Positions 1 to 4,791 of a stretch of 8,138 bases of DNA are shown here, piece by piece. The stretch is from NCBI GenBank assembly GCA_002470565.1, contig DKMQ01000014.1:29609-37746 (forward strand), given 5' to 3'. Position 1 is the first letter of the stretch, and each line of letters starts with the position of its first letter. The translations under genes and the position numbers were made by a program. The notes under the pieces were generated by a model. That model was not told the DNA's origin, did not search any database, and worked only from the letters and a program-made list of their open reading frames with translations. Source of the DNA: Oceanospirillaceae bacterium UBA7410. GTDB taxonomy: Bacteria > Pseudomonadota > Gammaproteobacteria > Pseudomonadales > Balneatricaceae.

Positions 1-1870
1 TTATAATGCTATCTTTGGTGCGAAAATCTCTAGCGTTATCAAGTAATTTGTCCAGTAATTGCTCTATCCGATAATCCACGCCAGCAACATATATTGCCTG
101 ATCCTCTGCCTCAAAAACGACATCTTCAAAGTCTTCGACGGTGCCAGGGTTTTGGTGATGGACGTAGGTTTTCACCAGATGAAACAAATTTAGGGGCTCT
201 AACTCGTCCTCATGTAAAGCTTCTTCCAAGTTAGCTGCATCTGCTAGCTTCTCAACAATGCCACTAATTTTCACCAACCCTCTTTGGGCACTATCAATAT
301 ATCGCTGCTGGCCTTCTATAACGCCATGCATTTGTAAATTTTCTAATGAAGTCATCGCTGCATTTAGCGGATTATTTACTTCATGACGCAAAGTTCGCGG
401 CATGGTGTTCATAAATTCTTGATGTTCATGAAGCCTAGCGACTACACCAGAAAAGCTGCGGGCTAAGTCTCCTATTTCATCACCCGCACGAATTTCGTTA
501 TATAAACGGTTAGTTCTTAACCTGCCATCAGGATCTACAATAAGCTGGGCTTCTTTACCTAGCCGCCTAATGCGCATCGCTTGACGCCATGAAAACAATA
601 ACAGTACTAATAATATCGTTAGCATAGTGGAAAAGCTTAGCAGCGCAATATTTTCCATAGCTCGCCTTTGTAAGCCTAATATTTGCGCTGTGGATTGTTT
701 TATAAGCACCACACCTAAAAGCTCACCTTCTTGGTCCACAATGGGTGCTGCAACAGCCAGTATTTGCTCGGTCGGGCCTTTATGCCAGCGGCCACTGACA
801 AACTTTTTATCCAAAGCTCTATTAAGTAAATCACGTTCTTCACTTGCTGCTTGTACAGGATTTAAATAAGCCGGAATAGCAATAAACCAATCTAAACCTT
901 TATTAAGCCAGCTTTGAATGCGCTCCAAAATACCTTGTGGGTTGATTTTTTCAGACGCTACCGGGCTCACTTGACCAACACTTGCACGCACTTGTAAGTG
1001 ATTATCATAAATAACGACTTGCGAATCAGAGCGACTTAAACTGGATAGAATTCTATTCGCTTCAGGTGCCCGCATGGCTAACAGGTTAAAGTGACTTTCT
1101 ATAGTAGTGTCAGTGCCTACTAAAGTTTTCAAATGGCGCATAGTGCCGTCTTCACTGTCTACATCAGCGACAGCTAAACCAAACTCTTGGCGTTGATTTA
1201 AAAAATATTTCGGCAGTGCAAACTCAACTAAATAACCATCTACTAACGGCCTCATGACCGCCTGAATAATAAATGAGGATGACGGGCGTATATATTGTGC
1301 CGTGGACCAATCATCTTTAACATACCAGACTTCCATAGCCCCGGGTTTAGTGGCAACCATGACTAAGCGTCTTTTATTGCCATTTCTATCGGGTAAGGTA
1401 AGGCGTAAATGGTCGCTGATATCTAACCTAGAAGTGCCTTTGGTCCTTAGTACTGTTTTATCATCTTGAATACGTACTAAACCATAAATACGGTCATCCT
1501 TTTCACCCAGCAATAAGCTATAACCATCTTCACTGTCTTCACCGGCACCAAAATATTTCGCAAACAGTTGGTAATCTAGCCATTCATTGGTGTAGCCATC
1601 TACTTTGGCTGTGCCAATTAACGGATGGCTAAATACCACCTGCTGACTATCTAAATATGGCAACTCGGCTAACAAATCATCTCGGCCTTGAAACAAGGTC
1701 ACAATACCCCGAGCAAGCTGCTCTTGCGCCTGAGTTTGCCCCTCGATCATAAACACACGAGTTTCAGCAACAAATCGATAGGACAACCAAGGAATGCTTA
1801 CCAAAACCAAAGCAAAGACGAGCACTTGGGTGTTGAATCTAAATCGTAGACGTTTGTTAGAGTTATTCAT
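1..1870 (-). CDS. Membrane sensor histidine kinase, PdsS-like (C-terminus cut by the left edge)
   Basis: The frame is open for 623 codons from the ATG at 1870-1868 to the window edge, so the 3' end is missing. Visible order: membrane helix about residues 15-33, a periplasmic region of about 370 residues, a second membrane helix about 407-427, HAMP about 428-483 (RIRRLGKEAQ, then GDEIGDLARSF), dimerisation/phosphoacceptor helix with RHEVNNPL (His496), and the start of the ATPase domain with N-box LLDNARDF (about 609-616). The G-boxes lie beyond the edge. The periplasmic part contains AKVDGYTNEW (about 88-97), resembling the opening of a CBM9-like carbohydrate-binding fold. This layout and the HAMP/H-box wording recall the histidine kinase of the proteobacterial dedicated sortase system (TIGR03785, PdsS); that is recognition from memory, not a search. 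It presumably phosphorylates the regulator encoded immediately upstream. The start overlaps the regulator stop as TAATG and has no clear Shine-Dalgarno, suggesting translational coupling. Kinase identity is nearly certain; the sortase link is moderate. Confidence 0.93.
   Translation of the reverse strand, partial: MNNSNKRLRFRFNTQVLVFALVLVSIPWLSYRFVAETRVFMIEGQTQAQEQLARGIVTLFQGRDDLLAELPYLDSQQVVFSHPLIGTAKVDGYTNEWLDYQLFAKYFGAGEDSEDGYSLLLGEKDDRIYGLVRIQDDKTVLRTKGTSRLDISDHLRLTLPDRNGNKRRLVMVATKPGAMEVWYVKDDWSTAQYIRPSSSFIIQAVMRPLVDGYLVEFALPKYFLNQRQEFGLAVADVDSEDGTMRHLKTLVGTDTTIESHFNLLAMRAPEANRILSSLSRSDSQVVIYDNHLQVRASVGQVSPVASEKINPQGILERIQSWLNKGLDWFIAIPAYLNPVQAASEERDLLNRALDKKFVSGRWHKGPTEQILAVAAPIVDQEGELLGVVLIKQSTAQILGLQRRAMENIALLSFSTMLTILLVLLLFSWRQAMRIRRLGKEAQLIVDPDGRLRTNRLYNEIRAGDEIGDLARSFSGVVARLHEHQEFMNTMPRTLRHEVNNPLNAAMTSLENLQMHGVIEGQQRYIDSAQRGLVKISGIVEKLADAANLEEALHEDELEPLNLFHLVKTYVHHQNPGTVEDFEDVVFEAEDQAIYVAGVDYRIEQLLDKLLDNARDFRTKDSII
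1196..1648 (-). other. CBM9-like periplasmic sensor segment of the kinase
   Basis: Kinase residues about 75-225 look like a carbohydrate-binding-module-9 / DOMON-type beta sandwich. A strand ending in VDGYTNEWLDY is followed by alternating hydrophobic strands (IYGLVRIQDD, LVMVATKPG, VWYVKDDW, YLVEFALP), the typical order 'substrate is small / D-G-x-x-x-E-W ... derivative in LP'. Such folds in extracytoplasmic sensors may bind glycans or cell-envelope polymers. The boundaries are approximate and the fold is inferred from pattern only; the ligand is unknown. Confidence 0.45.
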
Positions 1871-2574
1871 TAGCGATCAGACCATCGATAGCCCATGCCA
1901 TATTCTGATTTTATGGCATCAAAATCAGTGTCTATCAATTTTATTTTACGCTTTATGTTTCGAATATGTGTGCTTATGGTGTTATTAGACACATAGTGCT
2001 GATGGGTGGCTTGGGCTAAAGTGTCATAGGTAAGTATGTTACCAGGCCTGCGTGTGAGAGCCTCAATCATGCGAAATTCTGTGAGGGTAAGACCTAGTAT
2101 TTCTTGGCCTTGCCACTTTGCTTGGCGACTTTCTTCAAGTAACTGTAAGTGACCAATATCTTTTACTTTTTGATCATTGGTTTCTGCAGAAACTATCCTA
2201 ATATCGCCCAGCCTTACTAAGGTAGCCACTTTTTCGGCAAGAAAGTCTAGTGATACGGGTTTAGGTTGATAATCCCAAGCGCCCATTCTAAGACCTAAAA
2301 TTCGGTCTATCTCTCCTATACGCTCAGTTAAAAACAACACCGGAAGCTCTGGGTGAATTTTCAATAAGGCTGCGCACAGCTGAAAGCCGGCATCAATATT
2401 GTCATGCATTATGATGTCAAGGATGACTAAATCGGGGCGCTGAAGCTTTAAACCAGACTCAGCTTCATCTTTACCAGCATATGCAGTCACTTGATAACCA
2501 CGTTGCTCTAAAGCAAATTGATAGTTATCTCGTTGATCCTGATCATCTTCTACTATAACAATATGCTTGGCCAA
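1870..2574 (-). CDS. OmpR/PhoB-family DNA-binding response regulator, PdsR-like
   Basis: This is a 234-residue two-domain response regulator. The receiver domain (about 1-120) has the acidic pair E9/D10, phosphoacceptor D53 in LVILDI, switch T83 in LFLTE and K105 in QPKP. A winged-helix domain (about 140-232) carries LTLTEFRMIEAL, the recognition-helix region NNTISTHIRNIKRKI and the terminal GMGYRW typical of OmpR/PhoB transcription factors. The stretch after D53 (HDNIDAGFQLC) is longer than in ordinary OmpR proteins and resembles the regulator of the proteobacterial dedicated sortase system (TIGR03787, PdsR), agreeing with the kinase next to it. The start codon is TTG (2574-2572); there is no better in-frame ATG, and the reading MAKHIVIVEDD fits the family start. 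It sits 14 bp after the trpS stop and shares one base with the kinase start. Its DNA targets are unknown. Confidence 0.95.
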   Translation of the reverse strand: MAKHIVIVEDDQDQRDNYQFALEQRGYQVTAYAGKDEAESGLKLQRPDLVILDIIMHDNIDAGFQLCAALLKIHPELPVLFLTERIGEIDRILGLRMGAWDYQPKPVSLDFLAEKVATLVRLGDIRIVSAETNDQKVKDIGHLQLLEESRQAKWQGQEILGLTLTEFRMIEALTRRPGNILTYDTLAQATHQHYVSNNTISTHIRNIKRKIKLIDTDFDAIKSEYGMGYRWSDR

Positions 2575-2580
2575 AGAAGG

Positions 2581-2586
2581 CTCCTT
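2581..2586 (-). promoter_or_regulatory. Shine-Dalgarno AAGGAG that fixes the TTG start of the response regulator
   Basis: The minus strand reads AAGGAG, then six bases (CCTTCT), then TTG. This near-ideal ribosome site starts two bases after the trpS stop codon. It supports the TTG start and expression of the regulator from the trpS message. Confidence 0.8.
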
Positions 2587-2588
2587 AA

Positions 2589-3911
2589 TTAATTCTCTAG
2601 TCGCTTCTCAAGTAACTCAAGAGTGAGTTGCAACGTCTTTTTTGCTTTCTTTTTTGCGCTATCAATTTGTAACTTAAGCTGTGTCATAGCAGTTATCGCA
2701 GCAGTTTTTGCGTCCCCACTTTCCTTGATACCATTCATCAAGGCATCAACTTTTAGACTCACTTCTTGGATTTCTTGCTCAGCACGTTGTTTGGCTATGG
2801 CCACTGCTTTGGCTTTACCAGCATCTGCTTTAATCTGCTCTTGTTGAGTCAGCTCTTTTTTTACCTTGGAGCCAGAATGTTTGCTTTCCATGCCTCCTAC
2901 AAAAGACATGATACCCACAGCTGAACGCAAGCGCTGCATAAATGGTTGACTATGAGCACGTGCCTTAGTTGCTCCTTTTTGTAGTTCAGCTTCGATATAA
3001 CTTGGGTCTTTTATAATAACATCATAACGTTTGCGAGCAGGTGTGAGGTATTCGTTAAGGTATTCAAATAACTGACCTTTCATATCACCCCAGCCAATGC
3101 CGTTTGCATAGGCGTTGCGCATAGCTAATGTTTCTTGCTCACTAGCAAAAGCACTATAGATTTCAAACAAGGTACAAGTTTCTGGGTCTTTCACTTGGCC
3201 AGGTTGCAAGCTATTAGTAGTGATCTGAAAAATAAGCTTCTTTAATTCATCAGCTGGGGCGAATAATGGAATAATATTGCCGTAGCTCTTGCTCATTTTA
3301 CGACCATCAAGGCCTGACAATACCTTTGAGTCACCTTCTTCAACCATCGCCTCTGGCAATACAAAGTGTTCTCCGTAAGTATGATTAAAGCGCATGGCTA
3401 TGTCGCGGCACATTTCAATATGCTGAATCTGATCTTTACCCACTGGAATTTGATGAGCATTAAACATGAGAATATCAGCAGCCATTAAAATAGGGTAACT
3501 AAACAACCCCATGTTAATACCTTGATCAAGATCAGTATTAGATTGGCGCTGATTCTCATCTACAGAAGCTTTATAGGCATGCGATCTATTCATCATACCT
3601 TTAGCTGTCATACAGGTTAAAAACCATGCCAGCTGGGGGATCTCTGGGATATCCGATTGACGATAAAAGGTCGCTTTGTCAGTGTCCAGGCCTAGTGCTA
3701 GCCAAATGGCCGCAATCTCTTGGCTAGACCGATGCAAGGTTTGAGGGTCTTGGCATTTGATCAGCGCGTGGTAATCAGCAAGAAAGTAAAAGCTATCGGT
3801 ATCCGCTTTTTGACTTGCGGCAACTGCGGGTTTAAGTGCACCTAAGTAATTACCAAGATGAGGTGTTCCAGAAGTGGTAATGCCGGTGAGCACTCGTTGT
3901 TTGGCTTGCAT
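2589..3911 (-). CDS. trpS: Tryptophanyl-tRNA synthetase with long C-terminal extension
   Basis: Class I aminoacyl-tRNA synthetase that charges tRNA-Trp with tryptophan in the cytoplasm. The HIGH-type signature is GTPHLGNYLG (H18-N21) and the second signature is GRKMSKS (205-209). Between them are FYFLADYHALIK, TFYRQSDIPEIP, ILMAADILMF and VGKDQIQH, all typical of TrpRS and closest in style to the long Pseudomonas-type enzyme. The protein has 440 residues against about 330-340 for the E. coli/Bacillus form. The catalytic and anticodon parts end near residue 338, and the last hundred residues are a separate tail. The ATG at 3911-3909 has only a weak ribosome site, but it puts the N-terminus in the family position (...RVLTGIT). 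It is the first gene of an apparent operon with the two-component pair. Essential gene in general, so the downstream regulators probably have a constitutive baseline. Confidence 0.97.
   Translation of the reverse strand: MQAKQRVLTGITTSGTPHLGNYLGALKPAVAASQKADTDSFYFLADYHALIKCQDPQTLHRSSQEIAAIWLALGLDTDKATFYRQSDIPEIPQLAWFLTCMTAKGMMNRSHAYKASVDENQRQSNTDLDQGINMGLFSYPILMAADILMFNAHQIPVGKDQIQHIEMCRDIAMRFNHTYGEHFVLPEAMVEEGDSKVLSGLDGRKMSKSYGNIIPLFAPADELKKLIFQITTNSLQPGQVKDPETCTLFEIYSAFASEQETLAMRNAYANGIGWGDMKGQLFEYLNEYLTPARKRYDVIIKDPSYIEAELQKGATKARAHSQPFMQRLRSAVGIMSFVGGMESKHSGSKVKKELTQQEQIKADAGKAKAVAIAKQRAEQEIQEVSLKVDALMNGIKESGDAKTAAITAMTQLKLQIDSAKKKAKKTLQLTLELLEKRLEN
2592..2891 (-). other. Lys/Ala/Glu/Gln-rich helical tail of TrpRS
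   Basis: Residues about 341-440 of TrpRS follow the conserved core (ending near RLRSAVGIMSF). They are dominated by K, A, E and Q with regularly spaced hydrophobics (VSLKVDALMNGIKES, AMTQLKLQIDSAKKKAKKTL, LELLEKRLEN). This predicts two or three amphipathic helices or a coiled coil with a basic patch (KKKAKK, about 420-425). It does not look like the C-terminal domain I recall in Pseudomonas TrpRS. Function unknown; tRNA or nucleic-acid binding is possible. Confidence 0.6.
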
Positions 3912-3944
3912 GTATGGAATCTACTGTTACGCTTTAAAAAGGCT

Positions 3945-3985
3945 ATTATACACAGCCAATTACACCTGCGTTAGCCCCAAAAAAA
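3945..3985 (-). promoter_or_regulatory. Candidate sigma-70 promoter of trpS with an upstream A/T tract
   Basis: On the minus strand a perfect -10 TATAAT lies at 3950-3945. A weak -35 (CTAACG, 3 of 6, plus-strand 3969-3974) lies 18 bp upstream. A run of seven T on the minus strand (3979-3985) falls about -41 to -47 from the predicted start near 3938, where an UP element would lie. The leader would be about 27 nt. Position and -10 are convincing; the -35 is poor. Confidence 0.5.
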
Positions 3986-4134
3986 GCTTATCCAGCTTAG
4001 CCTACTATTTGCTTACGACACTGTCCTGTTAGAACTCATAATCCAGTCGGTAATAGGCCCAAAATATAGCTTAGAAACAGCTTACTTAAATTGCTTGCGT
4101 CAAAACCTATGCCCCGTTAAGGTATGTTCACTAA

Positions 4135-4143
4135 TGCTATAAT
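4135..4143 (+). promoter_or_regulatory. Extended -10 element (TGCTATAAT) just before msrA
   Basis: A perfect TATAAT at 4138-4143 is preceded by TG at the extended -10 position; the -35 (around 4115-4120, CGTTAA) is weak. Transcription would begin near 4150, after the ribosome site AAGGA (4145-4149) and about six bases from the ATG. A transcript from here would therefore be nearly leaderless. Either that is real, or the element is fortuitous and the true promoter is further upstream. Confidence 0.35.
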
Positions 4144-4155
4144 CAAGGACTTAAA

Positions 4156-4629
4156 ATGGAACAGTTAGCAACATTTGGTGCAGGTTGTTTTTGGGGTGTA
4201 GAATCTTTATTTGCAGCACAAAACGGCGTTACGCAAACTTCTGTAGGCTATATGGGTGGGCACACTGCGCAAGTTAATTATGCAGCCATATGCCAAGGTG
4301 ATACAGGCCATGCTGAAGTAGTCCAAATCACCTTTGATGACAGCATCATAACCTACTCGCAACTGTTAGAAATATTTTGGCAAAACCACAACCCCACTAC
4401 ACCCAACCAACAAGGTCCAGATTTTGGCACACAATATCGTTCGGTGGTGTTTTATAACAATGAAAGCCAGCGTCAACTAGCTCTTGATATGCGTAAAACG
4501 TTAGACGAAAGTGACGCATTTAGAGCACCTATCGTGACTATTATTGAGCCTGCAGTAATCTATCATCTTGCAGAAACCTATCATCAGAAATATCTGTTAA
4601 AGCGCGGTCAAACTAGCTGTTCTATCTAG
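4156..4629 (+). CDS. msrA: Peptide methionine-S-sulfoxide reductase MsrA
   Basis: Reduces the S-form of methionine sulfoxide in proteins back to methionine, using thioredoxin, as part of oxidative-damage repair. The protein has 157 residues, the compact MsrA length. The hallmark GCFWGVE places the catalytic Cys at position 11 with E16. GDTGHAEVVQ (H52, E54) and GTQYRSVVFY are also family hallmarks, as is AETYHQKYL near the C-terminus. The tail ends in SCSI, giving a resolving Cys at 155. No signal peptide is present, so it is cytoplasmic. There is no MsrB domain fused. The ATG is preceded by AAGGA (4145-4149) with a six-base spacer. It is divergent from trpS and probably monocistronic, since the next gene starts 162 bp later with its own leader. 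Confidence 0.97.
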   Translation: MEQLATFGAGCFWGVESLFAAQNGVTQTSVGYMGGHTAQVNYAAICQGDTGHAEVVQITFDDSIITYSQLLEIFWQNHNPTTPNQQGPDFGTQYRSVVFYNNESQRQLALDMRKTLDESDAFRAPIVTIIEPAVIYHLAETYHQKYLLKRGQTSCSI

Positions 4630-4653
4630 TCTATTTAAATCATCTTAATTAGA
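4630..4653 (+). other. AT-rich imperfect hairpin after msrA
   Basis: TCTATTTAA, six-base loop, TTAATTAGA pairs over nine positions with one T-T mismatch, directly after the msrA stop. It is almost all A-T pairs and has no following U-run, so it is a poor intrinsic terminator. It may slow 3' decay or be chance. Confidence 0.25.
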
Positions 4654-4684
4654 GGTCTCGTGCTTCGTTAGTGTGAGTCGCTTT

Positions 4685-4718
4685 TTGACAAGTTAGCTGC
4701 ACTACTGATGGGTAGAAT
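4685..4718 (+). promoter_or_regulatory. Candidate promoter elements in the dehydrogenase leader (overlong spacer)
   Basis: A perfect -35 TTGACA (4685-4690) and a good -10 TAGAAT (4713-4718) are separated by 22 bp instead of about 17. No -10-like hexamer occurs at 16-18 bp. This geometry usually needs an activator that twists the DNA, or the two hexamers are unrelated. If used, the leader to the ATG is about 68 nt. Confidence 0.3.
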
Positions 4719-4777
4719 CTGCTCGATATTTTCCGCCTAATGGCAATTTTGCACATTGGGTCACTTACCCTTTCCTC

Positions 4778-4782
4778 GGGAG
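4778..4782 (+). promoter_or_regulatory. Shine-Dalgarno GGGAG that decides the dehydrogenase start
   Basis: GGGAG followed by nine bases leads to the ATG at 4792. An in-frame TTG at 4756 would add twelve residues (MGHLPFPREQTH) that have no counterpart before a Rossmann GxGxxG start, and it would place this ribosome site inside the gene. The ATG at 4792 is preferred. Confidence 0.65.
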
Positions 4783-4791
4783 CAAACACAC

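Noticed and set aside
627..869. Plus-strand open frame of 80 codons
   Set aside because: It lies wholly antisense to the histidine kinase, has no ribosome site or recognisable domain, and reads as a shadow.
1794..1988. Plus-strand open frame of 64 codons across the kinase/regulator junction
   Set aside because: It is antisense to two convincingly coding genes and has low-complexity, non-protein-like content.
2623..2847. Plus-strand open frame of 74 codons with a hydrophobic composition
   Set aside because: It is the antisense image of the Lys/Glu/Ala-rich TrpRS tail, which naturally yields Phe/Leu/Ser/Cys-rich shadows.
4741..4752. Sigma-54-like TGGCA ... TTGC before the dehydrogenase
   Set aside because: The GG and GC pairs are separated by 7 bases instead of the required 10, so it cannot be a normal -24/-12 promoter.
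4756..4791. Longer N-terminus of the dehydrogenase from TTG at 4756
   Set aside because: The twelve extra residues have no family counterpart, and the good ribosome site GGGAG lies inside them; the ATG at 4792 fits better.
4630..4791. Riboswitch (for example glycine-responsive) in the 162-bp leader
   Set aside because: I could not find the conserved paired core of a glycine riboswitch or a terminator/anti-terminator pair; only short weak dyads such as GGGT-N5-ACCC are present.
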